A stretch of DNA of 64,000 nt. Source: Chitinophaga sp. Cy-1792 (lineage in GTDB: Bacteria > Bacteroidota > Bacteroidia > Chitinophagales > Chitinophagaceae). The translations under genes and the position numbers were made by a program. This document shows positions 41,528 through 50,781 of this stretch, piece by piece. The notes beneath the pieces are model-generated. The model was not told the origin of the DNA and ran no database searches. It worked only from the letters and a program-made list of their open reading frames with translations. Each line of letters starts with the position of its first letter. The stretch's first letter is position 1. The stretch is taken from contig NZ_VWWO01000001.1 in the NCBI RefSeq assembly GCF_011752935.1, forward strand, positions 1,302,001 through 1,366,000. Reading direction: 5' to 3'.

Positions 41528-43819
41528 ATGAAAAAAGTTGGATTGCTAGTAGCAGCTTTATTGGTCATGAATGGCGTCAGAAGCCAGACAGTTGATAAAG
41601 TAACAGACCCGGCAGACTGGGTAAACACGCTGATGGGCTCAGACTCAAAAGTTAGTTTATCTAACGGTAACACCTACCCTGCCATTGCATTACCATGGGG
41701 TATGAACTTCTGGATGCCGCAGACAGGTAAAATGGGCGATGGATGGGGATATCAATATACTGCCGACAAAATCCGCGGGTTTAAACAAACACACCAGCCG
41801 TCTCCATGGATCAACGACTATGGCCAGTTTGCCATTATGCCCGTAACAGGAACCATGAAGTTTGACCAGAACAAACGCGCCAGCTGGTTCTCCCATAAAA
41901 CAGAAATTGCAAAACCATATTATTATAGTGTATATCTGGCAGATGCAGATGTAACCACAGAGATCACTCCCACTGAAAGAGCCGCTCAGCTGAGGTTTAC
42001 CTATCCAGCCACTGACAGCGCCTTCCTGGTGGTAGATGCCTTCGATAAAGGTTCCTACATCAAAATCATCCCGGAAGAAAAGAAAATCATCGGCTATACC
42101 ACCAAGAACAGTGGCGGCGTGCCGGCGAATTTCAAAAACTATTTCGTCATCTACTTTGACAAACCTTTTACTACCAGCACCATCTGGAACGATAGCGTTA
42201 CCGTAGCAGACGTAAAAGAATTACAATCCAATCATGCCGGCGCCGTTGTTGGTTTTAAAACAACAAAAGGTGAAAAGGTTACCATCAGAACAGCATCTTC
42301 TTTTATCTCCTTTGATCAGGCAGAACTGAACCTGAAAAATGAAGTGGGCAACGACAACTTCGACGTAACAAAAAGTAAAGCCAAAGCCGTATGGAATAAA
42401 GAACTGGGCCGCCTCGCGGTTTCCGGTGGCACGCCTGAACAAGTGCGTACCTTCTACTCTTCCTTGTACCGTGTATTGCTGTTCCCGCGCAAGTTTTATG
42501 AGCTGAACGCTAAAAATGAAGTGGTACACTATAGTCCTTATAATGGCGAGGTATTACCTGGCTATATGTTTACTGATAATGGCTTCTGGGATACTTTCAG
42601 AGCGGTACATCCTTTCTTTACACTGATGTATCCGAGTCTGACCAGCCATATCATGGAAGGACTTGCCAACGCCTACAAGGAAAGCGGCTGGCTGCCTGAG
42701 TGGGCAAGCCCTGGTCACCGTGACTGTATGATCGGTTCCAACTCTGCTTCTCTTATCGCTGATGCCTATGTAAAAGGTATTCGCGGATATGATATCAACA
42801 CATTATACCAGGCTATTCTGAAAAATACGGAAAACGAAGGCCCGCTGGAGTCTGTAGGTCGTAAAGGGGTGAAATATTACAACACTTTAGGTTACGTGCC
42901 TTATGATGTTAAGATCAATGAAAACACTGCCCGTACGCTGGAATATGCATATGACGACTTCACCATTCTGCAGCTGGCAAAAGCGTTGAATCGTCCAAAG
43001 GCAGAACTGGAGCGATTTACAAAGCGTTCACAGAACTTCCGCAACGTATTTGATCCGGAAACAAAGCTGATGCGTGGCCGTAACCAGGATGGCAAATTCC
43101 AGACACCTTTTAATCCGTTTAAATGGGGAGATGCATTTACGGAAGGTAATGCCTGGCATTATACCTGGTCTGTATTCCATGATATCAATGCGTTATCCAC
43201 ATTGATGGGTGGCAAAGAATCTTTTGTGAAAATGCTGGACTCAGTATTTACGATGCCACCTGTGTTTGACGATAGCTATTATGGTACTACCATTCACGAA
43301 ATCCGTGAAATGCAGATCATGAATATGGGACAGTACGCACATGGCAACCAGCCTATTCAGCATATGATCTACCTGTATAATTATGCAGGTCAGCCGTGGA
43401 AAACCCAGTACTGGGTACGCCAGGTAATGGAGAAACTGTATAAAGCCACGCCTGATGGTTATTGCGGTGATGAGGATAACGGACAGACTTCTGCCTGGTA
43501 TGTATTCTCTGCAATGGGCTTCTATCCTGTTTGTCCGGGTACACCGCAGTATGTACTTGGTACGCCACTTTTTGCCAAACTCACTATGACACTGGAAGAT
43601 GGTAAAGTAATGGAAATTGACGCGCCGCATAACAGCGAAAAAAATCTCTATGTGCAAAAGGCTGAACTGAACGGTGCCGCATATACGAAAAACTGGATCG
43701 GTCATGCTGATCTTCAGAAAGGCGGTAAGCTGATTTTCGAAATGGGTAACGAGCCACAGAAAGCCAGAGGCACTAATCCGGCGGATTATCCATATTCTTA
43801 TTCAACAGCAAATAAGTAA
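41528..43819 (+). CDS. GH92 family alpha-mannosidase, first of a tandem pair
   Basis: A 763-residue secreted glycoside hydrolase. After a signal peptide (ending ...GVRSQ) come the N-terminal beta domain and the alpha/alpha toroid of family GH92, with SYYGTTIHEIREM, GNQPIQHMIYLYNYAGQPWKTQ and DEDNGQTSAWYVFSAMGFYPVCPG, the last two being hallmark strings. GH92 enzymes are calcium-dependent exo-alpha-mannosidases acting on N-glycans or yeast mannan. It has the same length as the next gene but differs clearly in sequence, so the duplication is old or the two were recruited separately. Downstream lies a terminator. Confidence 0.93.
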   Translation: MKKVGLLVAALLVMNGVRSQTVDKVTDPADWVNTLMGSDSKVSLSNGNTYPAIALPWGMNFWMPQTGKMGDGWGYQYTADKIRGFKQTHQPSPWINDYGQFAIMPVTGTMKFDQNKRASWFSHKTEIAKPYYYSVYLADADVTTEITPTERAAQLRFTYPATDSAFLVVDAFDKGSYIKIIPEEKKIIGYTTKNSGGVPANFKNYFVIYFDKPFTTSTIWNDSVTVADVKELQSNHAGAVVGFKTTKGEKVTIRTASSFISFDQAELNLKNEVGNDNFDVTKSKAKAVWNKELGRLAVSGGTPEQVRTFYSSLYRVLLFPRKFYELNAKNEVVHYSPYNGEVLPGYMFTDNGFWDTFRAVHPFFTLMYPSLTSHIMEGLANAYKESGWLPEWASPGHRDCMIGSNSASLIADAYVKGIRGYDINTLYQAILKNTENEGPLESVGRKGVKYYNTLGYVPYDVKINENTARTLEYAYDDFTILQLAKALNRPKAELERFTKRSQNFRNVFDPETKLMRGRNQDGKFQTPFNPFKWGDAFTEGNAWHYTWSVFHDINALSTLMGGKESFVKMLDSVFTMPPVFDDSYYGTTIHEIREMQIMNMGQYAHGNQPIQHMIYLYNYAGQPWKTQYWVRQVMEKLYKATPDGYCGDEDNGQTSAWYVFSAMGFYPVCPGTPQYVLGTPLFAKLTMTLEDGKVMEIDAPHNSEKNLYVQKAELNGAAYTKNWIGHADLQKGGKLIFEMGNEPQKARGTNPADYPYSYSTANK

Positions 43820-43869
43820 ACATTGAATATATAATTTTCGAACTATTTCATTGTTCACTGTAAATACTT

Positions 43870-43897
43870 CATCCCGATTCTTCGGGATGTCTTTTTT
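43870..43897 (+). terminator. Intrinsic terminator between the two GH92 genes
   Basis: CATCCCGA / TCGGGATG with a 4-nt loop followed by a run of eight T residues. The second GH92 gene follows 22 bp later, so it may have its own promoter or depend on read-through. Confidence 0.85.
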
Positions 43898-43919
43898 TTA
43901 AGCGATTTAACTATCAACC

Positions 43920-46211
43920 ATGAAGAAGATATTAATACCTGTTTTTCTACTTTCGGTGATACATACTTACGCACAGGAAAATGTGTTACAGTATGTAAAA
44001 CCTATCACCGGGACGCAGCGCATGGGTCACACCTATCCCGGCGCCACTGTACCTTTCGGGGCGGTGCAGCTAAGTCCGGAAACGGATACCATTCCATATG
44101 AAATGAATGGTAAATACAATCCGGATGTATATAAATATTGCGCTGGCTATCAGTATGAGGATAAAACTATTGTGGGCTTCTCCCATACACATTTCAGTGG
44201 TACAGGTCATTCCGATCTGGGAGATATCCTGATTATGCCTGCTGTAGGTAAACTGCAATTAAATCCGGGTACGGCAGATCACCCTGAAAGTGGCTACCGT
44301 TCACCGTTTTCGCATAGCAATGAAGTGTCGGCACCGGGTTACTACAAAGTGAAACTGGACCGGCCTGATGTTACCGCAGAAATGACCGCTACCAACCGTG
44401 TTGGTTTTCATAAATATACTTTCAATGCCGGCGGCCCTGCACATATCATTCTTGATATGATGTACAACATCTACAATTATGAAAATAAGAATGTATGGAC
44501 GTATATCCGTGTTGAAAATGACTCGCTGATCACAGGTTTCAGACAAACTAACGGTTGGGCACGTACGAGAACGGTATACTTTGCGATTGCTTTCTCCAAA
44601 CCATTTAAGAGCTATGGTCAGCGTAATTATGCCAGTGATGTGTACCGTGGCTTCTGGCGCAAGTTTGATCAGACACATAACTTTCCTGAAATGGCAGGAA
44701 AGCAGATCCGTGCTTATTTCGACTTTGACGCTAAACCGGGCGATAATGTGGAATTGAAAGTAGCATTATCTCCGGTAAGTACTGCAGGTGCTTTGAAAAA
44801 CTTACAGGAAGAAGCGCCAGGATGGGACTTTGCAGCGGTAAAGCAGTCTGCAGAAGCGCTCTGGACAAAAGAGCTGAATAAAATACATATCGAATCTTCC
44901 AGTAAAGAAGAAAAAGAGAATTTTTATACTGCGATGTACCATGCCTTCATCAACCCAACTACCTATATGGATGTTGATGGGAACTACCGCGGGCTGGACA
45001 TGAATGTTCATAACACAAACGGTTATACGAATTATACTACGTTTTCTCTCTGGGATACCTACAGGGCATTACATCCATTCTTTAATGTGATACAACCTAC
45101 GCGTAATGCGGATATGGTACGTTCCATGCTCTCGCATTATGAACAGAGTGCACAGCATATGCTGCCGGTATGGGCGCATTATGCCAATGAAAACTGGTGT
45201 ATGATCGGCTATCATAGCGTGTCCGTTATTGCTGATGCGATCATGAAAGGGAATGCACCTTTCGATGCAAACAAGGCATTGGACGCCTGCGTAACGACCG
45301 CCAGACACCGTTCCTACGATGGCTTGGGTTACTATATCGATAAGGGCTACATCCCTGAAGATAAAGAAGGCTCTTCTGTGTCGAAAGTATTGGAATATGC
45401 CTACGACGACTGGTGTATCGCGCAGGTGGCTAAAAAGCTGGGCAGGCAGGATATCTACGACGAATTCATCCAACGTTCTCAAAACTATAAAAATGTCTAT
45501 GATCGTAGTACAGGATTTATGCGTCCGCGCCTGAGCGACGGCAGCTTCAAAAAAGATTTTGATCCCCTGCAAACGCACGATCAGGGCTTCATTGAAGGGA
45601 ATGCCTGGAACTATAGCTTATACGTTCCTCAGTATCCGGCTGATATGATCACCATGATGGGCGGTAAAAAGGCCTTTGCACGTCATCTGGATTCACTGTT
45701 TACCATGGAGCTGCCGGATAAATATTTTGCAGAAACAGAAGATATTACCAGAGATGGTATTATCGGGAATTATGTTCATGGAAATGAGCCGTCCCACCAT
45801 GTGGTATATCTTTATAACCATACCGACCAACCCTGGAAAACGCAGGACAGGGTACGCATGATATTGAAGAAGATGTACCATCCGGGTCCTGATGGATTAG
45901 GTGGTAATGATGATTGCGGGCAGATGAGCGCCTGGTATATATTTTCTTCTTTAGGTTTTTATCCGATGTGTCCGGGTTCCGACCAGTATGAACTGGGAAG
46001 TCCTGCGGTGGATAAAGCCACGCTGCAACTGGAAAATGGAAAGACCTTTGTAGTAGAGGCGAAAAATCAGAACGACAAAAATGTATATGTACAGCAGGTA
46101 TTGCTGAATGGTAAGCCGTGGAAACAGCTGACTATTTCACATGCTGATATTATGAATGGTGGTACATTGACGTTTGTGATGGGGAATAAACCGAAGGACT
46201 ATACGAAGTAA
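43920..46211 (+). CDS. GH92 family alpha-mannosidase, second of a tandem pair
   Basis: A 763-residue secreted GH92 enzyme with a signal peptide (ending ...HTYAQ). Signature regions are QRMGHTYPGATVPFGAVQLS, GFSHTHFSGTGHSDLGDILI (substrate and calcium site in GH92), GNEPSHHVVYLYNHTDQPWK and GGNDDCGQMSAWYIFSSLGF. The classical HTHFSGTG stretch makes it closest to the well-studied alpha-1,2-mannosidases of the family, while the first copy has diverged there (GFKQTHQPSPWINDYGQF). The two therefore probably cut different linkages of the same glycan. Confidence 0.93.
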   Translation: MKKILIPVFLLSVIHTYAQENVLQYVKPITGTQRMGHTYPGATVPFGAVQLSPETDTIPYEMNGKYNPDVYKYCAGYQYEDKTIVGFSHTHFSGTGHSDLGDILIMPAVGKLQLNPGTADHPESGYRSPFSHSNEVSAPGYYKVKLDRPDVTAEMTATNRVGFHKYTFNAGGPAHIILDMMYNIYNYENKNVWTYIRVENDSLITGFRQTNGWARTRTVYFAIAFSKPFKSYGQRNYASDVYRGFWRKFDQTHNFPEMAGKQIRAYFDFDAKPGDNVELKVALSPVSTAGALKNLQEEAPGWDFAAVKQSAEALWTKELNKIHIESSSKEEKENFYTAMYHAFINPTTYMDVDGNYRGLDMNVHNTNGYTNYTTFSLWDTYRALHPFFNVIQPTRNADMVRSMLSHYEQSAQHMLPVWAHYANENWCMIGYHSVSVIADAIMKGNAPFDANKALDACVTTARHRSYDGLGYYIDKGYIPEDKEGSSVSKVLEYAYDDWCIAQVAKKLGRQDIYDEFIQRSQNYKNVYDRSTGFMRPRLSDGSFKKDFDPLQTHDQGFIEGNAWNYSLYVPQYPADMITMMGGKKAFARHLDSLFTMELPDKYFAETEDITRDGIIGNYVHGNEPSHHVVYLYNHTDQPWKTQDRVRMILKKMYHPGPDGLGGNDDCGQMSAWYIFSSLGFYPMCPGSDQYELGSPAVDKATLQLENGKTFVVEAKNQNDKNVYVQQVLLNGKPWKQLTISHADIMNGGTLTFVMGNKPKDYTK

Positions 46212-46227
46212 CCGACTCAATAATATT

Positions 46228-46264
46228 AAATGAAAGAGGCGTCTTTAAGACGCCTCTTTCATTT
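46228..46264. terminator. Bidirectional intrinsic terminator
   Basis: A perfect 18-bp inverted repeat (46228-46245 / 46247-46264) between convergent genes. Confidence 0.9.
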
Positions 46265-46277
46265 ATTAAAGATATAC

Positions 46278-46670
46278 CTACAGCAATAATATGTGAGTAA
46301 ATAGCTTACCATCATTAATATCGCCCTGTGTAATGGTATAAGGCTGACTGTTTTTGTTGAGAAGACCAAGTAGGGCTTCTACATAAATAACATCTCCTGC
46401 GTCTGCTTGTATCGCTGCCATAACACTCAAACCATGTTCAGCTACAATATGTACCTCTGCCGGAGTTGTTGTTCCTTTTGTTTGATTAACAACATTGCAG
46501 GTTATGCCGGGTAATTGTAGTCCCACCACTGTCATGGTGACATATACAAGTAGGGTCCTTGTGCGTTTTGCGGCAGTTGGTGCAGTGGTTTTAACCGCGG
46601 CTGACGCGGGCATTGTTGCACTGGCAATGATGCAAACAGCGAGGAACATAGCAATAGATAGATTTTTCAT
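46278..46670 (-). CDS. Small secreted protein, paralog of the gene at 46721
   Basis: A 130-residue protein with a clean signal peptide (ending MPASAA). The mature part has alternating short strands and closes with VIYVEALLGLLNKNSQPYT and ITQGDINDGKLFTHILLL. The closing motif (PYTITQGDINDGK, then a hydrophobic tail) is matched in the upstream neighbour as PYTVTQADIVRGQK. No known family is recognised; a surface-exposed beta-sandwich is a guess. Confidence 0.65.
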   Translation of the reverse strand: MKNLSIAMFLAVCIIASATMPASAAVKTTAPTAAKRTRTLLVYVTMTVVGLQLPGITCNVVNQTKGTTTPAEVHIVAEHGLSVMAAIQADAGDVIYVEALLGLLNKNSQPYTITQGDINDGKLFTHILLL

Positions 46671-46720
46671 ACTAGTTTTTTTAGATGAAATGATAAGAAT
46701 TGACGTTATAGTAATTCAGT

Positions 46721-47140
46721 TTAAAGTTTAATTACAGGTAACAGCACAAGAATGTCCTTCTGTCCCCGAACTATATCTGCCTGTGTGACAGTGTACGGTC
46801 CAAATTCGTCGAACCACAGAAATAAGGCCTTACGGTTTAGTGTGAGCTGGTCGCCAACAGAAACCTCTACATTGTCCGCGTATCCGGTTATTATACCTAA
46901 TACAGACCGGTCACTATTACCGTCATACTGATGGCCAGTAGTTTGGTTAATGATAAAAATACTACCTGCATTGGGGTCAGTGGCCAGGGCGCCGAGAGGA
47001 ATGGTGTAGGTGACTTTAATAGTAAATGTAACTCTTTTGGTTACCGGAGTTTTAGCAGTGTGCGTTTCGCTGGCCGCATTACTGGTTGCATTAAAAAGAA
47101 GGCAACTAATGAATAATGATAAAAGAAATAGCTGTTTCAT
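46721..47140 (-). CDS. Small secreted protein, paralog of the gene at 46278
   Basis: A 139-residue protein with a signal peptide (MKQLFLLSLFISCLLFNATSNA). The mature part has FTIKVTYTIPLGALATDPNAG, a central GDQLTLNRKALFLWFDE, and ends in PYTVTQADIVRGQKDILVLL, the counterpart of the neighbour's PYTITQGDINDGK. The ATG at 47140 gives the signal peptide; the frame extends upstream without one. The two genes lie 50 bp apart on the same strand and are a diverged tandem duplication. Function unknown. Confidence 0.65.
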   Translation of the reverse strand: MKQLFLLSLFISCLLFNATSNAASETHTAKTPVTKRVTFTIKVTYTIPLGALATDPNAGSIFIINQTTGHQYDGNSDRSVLGIITGYADNVEVSVGDQLTLNRKALFLWFDEFGPYTVTQADIVRGQKDILVLLPVIKL

Positions 47141-47300
47141 AAAAGGTAAGTTGTTTAATGAAGAAATCAAGATATTTCCATGTTTCGTAATGTGAGAAGT
47201 GCTAGGAAAGATGAGTTTAGCGTAATTAACAGTACATGTTGTAATTGGTTCGGTGTCCAAATTAAATGAGGTTACTGATATATGGCGGCAGTAAAAAATA

Positions 47301-47332
47301 AAACGGCGCCTCTACAAGTAGAGACGCCGTTT
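47301..47332. terminator. Terminator hairpin of the TCTCTAC/GTAGAGA family, copy 5
   Basis: A 15-bp stem with one C-A mismatch (47301-47315 / 47318-47332), core CCTCTAC / GTAGAGA, 20 bp past the stop of the large ThuA-domain gene (minus strand). Confidence 0.85.
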
Positions 47333-47352
47333 GTTATAATGTTAAATTATTA

Positions 47353-50300
47353 TTATCGCAATGAAATCGATGTAATACCAATTGGAGGCTGCTTGGCAGG
47401 ATCAATTGGTTTGAATGCAAACTTCAGTGTGTGTTTTTTGCCATCCGTTACCGGAGGGAGTTTCACAGATGATGCATTCGGCTTCATTGGTACAGCACCC
47501 GGACCGATCTGCATGGTGCCGATCTGGTTGCCATCCAGGAAGGCCGTTACATCAAAGCCTGCATCTACCGCAGCATTGGTCATGTAGTTGATGTCAACGC
47601 CTGAAACGCTGGTCAGGTCGAGGTTGCCGTATTCAACTGCACTGCCGGCCACTCCCGGGATGAGGAATTTCATGCCATTCATTTCGAAGGCAGAAACGCC
47701 GTCAGCTTTGGTGTATGCGCTGGCTGCAATGCGTGGGTTGTAGAGTGCTACGCTTGCTGTGCCTGTCATAGGTTTGATGCCTACTGCACCTTTATCGGTG
47801 TAAGAAGCAGAGAGATATAATACCCCATCATCTTTGATGTCGCCTTTCAGGCTTGGGTTCAGACTACCAGTTGCCGGCAGCGAAGGAATTTTCGCAGTAG
47901 CACCACCGATGGAATAAATGTATTCTACCAGTTGTTTCGCTTCTATCATAGACAGGCCAGGGTGGGCAGACATAGCGGTTTCGCCCCATACGCCACCACC
48001 ACCATTGATGATTTTATGCGCCAGTTTTTCCGGTGCAGCAGGATCTGCCTTGTATTTATCTGCTACCTGTTTGAAAGATGGTCCGATAGACTTCTCATCA
48101 GGTTTATGACAGGTTTTACAGTCAGATATCTCCATGATATTTTTACCGGCAATGGCGCCGGTGATAATCTGGTGGCCTTGTGGCGCAGCAGCTTTATCAT
48201 TACCCTGGATGTAATCTGCTTTTACGAAGAGGTCTGTCAGGTCAGTGATAACACCACCATTAGGCGCATCTTCATGGTCTGTTACTGAAACCGCATATTG
48301 TACCTGTTTTCCAGGGAAGTAGAACATCTTATTACCAGTGATGTCAATTTTTACAACAGGCGCTTCATTACCTGCGTATACAGGTATTTCGCGGCTGCGT
48401 GTTTTAGCACCATTGGCATCTATAACCTCAACGGCTATACTATATTCACCTGCAGTGGTGAAAGTATAATCTACCGTAGGTTCTGTGGTTTCTTTCTTGT
48501 TACCATTACCGAAATACCAGAGATAAGTCAGCTTGTCGCCATCAGGATCTTTACTGCCTTTTGCAGAGAGTTTCACGGTAAATGGCAGACTGCCGTTCAG
48601 TTTATCTACTTCTAAATCAGCTACAGGCGCACGGTTGCCGCCATTGAAATCTATGCGGGATAATCCGGCGTCTACGTTTTTACTGAACCAGCCATTGCCA
48701 TATTCCAGTACATATAAACGTCCGTCAGGACCCATTTCCATGTCGATAGGCGCATTCAGCTTGATATGTGGCATGAAACGCTCCATCTTGGAATAGTTGT
48801 AATCCTTATCCAGGGTTACGGCCATGATCCAACCACGGATCCAGTCGTAGATAAACAGTTTGTTGTTATAGTAATCCGGGAAACGAGTTTCCTTAGGATA
48901 ATATTCAGAGTGGTATACCGGGCCAGCTTCTGCGTTACGGCCACCAGAGCCTACCAGCGGGAATTCATCTGATTTACCATAAGGGTACCAGATCATTGCC
49001 GGCACAGGAGGAGGTAATTCTCTCAGACCTGTATTGTTCCTGGATGTATTAACAGGTTTTTTAGGATCGTACCAGTTGCCGCTCTTACCGGTTTCATAGT
49101 CGAACTCACGATAAGGCTTATTATTGGCGATGAACATCGGATAACCGTAGTAGCCGGCTTTCTTTGCCTGGTTTACTTCATCATAGCCACGAGGGCCGCG
49201 CAATGAATCATCTGCATTGGCATCCGGGCCTACTTCTCCCCAATACACAAAACCTGTTTTCTGGTCTACAGAAATACGATATGGGTTACGTGTACCCATG
49301 GCGAAAATTTCAGGTCTTGTTTTAGGCGTTCCTTTAGGGAAGAGGTTTCCTTCAGGAATGGTGTAGCTACCATCTGCTTCTACTTTTATACGGAGAATTT
49401 TACCGCGTAGGTCGTTGGTATTGGAAGATGTGCGACGACCGTCATATTGCAGGTGTCCGGGTCTGTCGTCTGTAGGGCCGAAAGACTTGGTGGTAAATTG
49501 CTGGTTAGGCTCATCGAATGGCGTAGTATTATCACCAGTAGAGAGGTACAGCAGTTTATCCGGGCCGAAGGCAATAGAACCGCCGGTATGGCAGCAGATA
49601 TTACGTTGAGAATAGAATTGCAGAATTTGCTTTTCAGAAGCCATATCCAGTTTATCATTCTCAAATTTGAAGCGGGAAAGCCTGTTTACAGAAGTATCTG
49701 CCGGAGAATACATCACATAGATGTAGTGATTGGTTTTGAAATCAGGGTCTGCAGCGAGACCGAGGAAACCTTCTTCCGCATTTACATTGGGCACTTCTGC
49801 TTTGAAATAAACTTTCAGGAAACCAACCTGGGTAAGGGTTTTGTCGGCTGACTTATAGAGCATCAGTTCACCGCGGCGTTGTGCCACGAGGATATCCAGG
49901 TTAGGGAGTATCGTCATTTCCGTTGGTTCGAAGAACTGGCCGGAAGTGAGTACGTTTTTAGTGAAGCGGTCTTCAGCAGGCACACGTTCAGTAGTGGCTT
50001 TGCTGTAGTCCAGCACCTGGTTGTCGCCGATAGCATAGGTCAGACCTGCTTTCAGCTGGTTGAGGAAGTTTTCTTCCTTGTAAGATTCTTCGGTATGTCC
50101 CATGCCGGTATAGAAGGCACGGCCTCCATCGTAATCGTGGTACCAGGCGATAGGATGATTATTATTCATCGTACCACCTTTATAGGTAGTTTCATCCAGT
50201 TTGATGAGCACCTTAACAGTGGTATCGTAGTTTTTGAAATTATACCATTCGTCGGTATGATTGAATGATGGCGGGAGTTTGAAAGGCTCGAAGAATTTCT

Positions 50301-50754
50301 GGTTGACAACATCCAGTTTTGCTTCGTGTACGCCTTCGGGGTGATTGGCAAATTGTGCGCCTACCAGGTGATTGTACCATCCCCAGCCGTATTCAGTGTC
50401 GGTGCCGGCATGTACGCCAACGAAGCCGCCACCGGCCTGGATATATCTTTCAAAATCTGCTTCCTGGTAGTTGTTGAGTACATCGCCGGTAGTATTCAGG
50501 AATACTACAGCGGAATACTGCGCGAGGGTATCCTCATTGAATTTGGAGGCATCTTCAGTAGTATCTACGCTGATATTCAGGTCTGTGGCAAGTTTCTGCT
50601 GAAAAGCGGCAATACCTGCCGGAATAGCAGCATGGCGGAAGCCCATTGTTTTTGTGAATACAAGTATCCTTGGCTTTCCTTCTCTTTTTTTACTGCAACT
50701 GGCAAAGGTAGTCACTAGCGCTACCAGCAGGAGCAGTCTGGAAATAGGTTTCAT
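47353..50754 (-). CDS. Multidomain lipoprotein: ThuA, glucose/sorbosone dehydrogenase-like propeller, PKD, cytochrome c, C-terminal CBM-like domain
   Basis: A 1133-residue lipoprotein (lipobox ending TTFASC). Domains in order: ThuA-like (about 28-250, with FTKTMGFRHAAIP and GGFVGVHAGTDTEY), a GSDH-type beta-propeller (about 270-690, with LPNLDILVAQRRGEL and GPDGRLYVLEYG), a PKD domain (about 705-795), a cytochrome c domain with CKTCH near 878, and a C-terminal beta-sandwich probably binding carbohydrate (about 960-1130). The combination suggests oxidation of a sugar at the cell surface with electrons passed to the attached heme. The ATG at 50754 gives the signal; the longer frame begins with TTG. 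Confidence 0.88.
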   Translation of the reverse strand: MKPISRLLLLVALVTTFASCSKKREGKPRILVFTKTMGFRHAAIPAGIAAFQQKLATDLNISVDTTEDASKFNEDTLAQYSAVVFLNTTGDVLNNYQEADFERYIQAGGGFVGVHAGTDTEYGWGWYNHLVGAQFANHPEGVHEAKLDVVNQKFFEPFKLPPSFNHTDEWYNFKNYDTTVKVLIKLDETTYKGGTMNNNHPIAWYHDYDGGRAFYTGMGHTEESYKEENFLNQLKAGLTYAIGDNQVLDYSKATTERVPAEDRFTKNVLTSGQFFEPTEMTILPNLDILVAQRRGELMLYKSADKTLTQVGFLKVYFKAEVPNVNAEEGFLGLAADPDFKTNHYIYVMYSPADTSVNRLSRFKFENDKLDMASEKQILQFYSQRNICCHTGGSIAFGPDKLLYLSTGDNTTPFDEPNQQFTTKSFGPTDDRPGHLQYDGRRTSSNTNDLRGKILRIKVEADGSYTIPEGNLFPKGTPKTRPEIFAMGTRNPYRISVDQKTGFVYWGEVGPDANADDSLRGPRGYDEVNQAKKAGYYGYPMFIANNKPYREFDYETGKSGNWYDPKKPVNTSRNNTGLRELPPPVPAMIWYPYGKSDEFPLVGSGGRNAEAGPVYHSEYYPKETRFPDYYNNKLFIYDWIRGWIMAVTLDKDYNYSKMERFMPHIKLNAPIDMEMGPDGRLYVLEYGNGWFSKNVDAGLSRIDFNGGNRAPVADLEVDKLNGSLPFTVKLSAKGSKDPDGDKLTYLWYFGNGNKKETTEPTVDYTFTTAGEYSIAVEVIDANGAKTRSREIPVYAGNEAPVVKIDITGNKMFYFPGKQVQYAVSVTDHEDAPNGGVITDLTDLFVKADYIQGNDKAAAPQGHQIITGAIAGKNIMEISDCKTCHKPDEKSIGPSFKQVADKYKADPAAPEKLAHKIINGGGGVWGETAMSAHPGLSMIEAKQLVEYIYSIGGATAKIPSLPATGSLNPSLKGDIKDDGVLYLSASYTDKGAVGIKPMTGTASVALYNPRIAASAYTKADGVSAFEMNGMKFLIPGVAGSAVEYGNLDLTSVSGVDINYMTNAAVDAGFDVTAFLDGNQIGTMQIGPGAVPMKPNASSVKLPPVTDGKKHTLKFAFKPIDPAKQPPIGITSISLR

Positions 50755-50781
50755 GATGGGAGAAAATAAATTCGTTAACAA

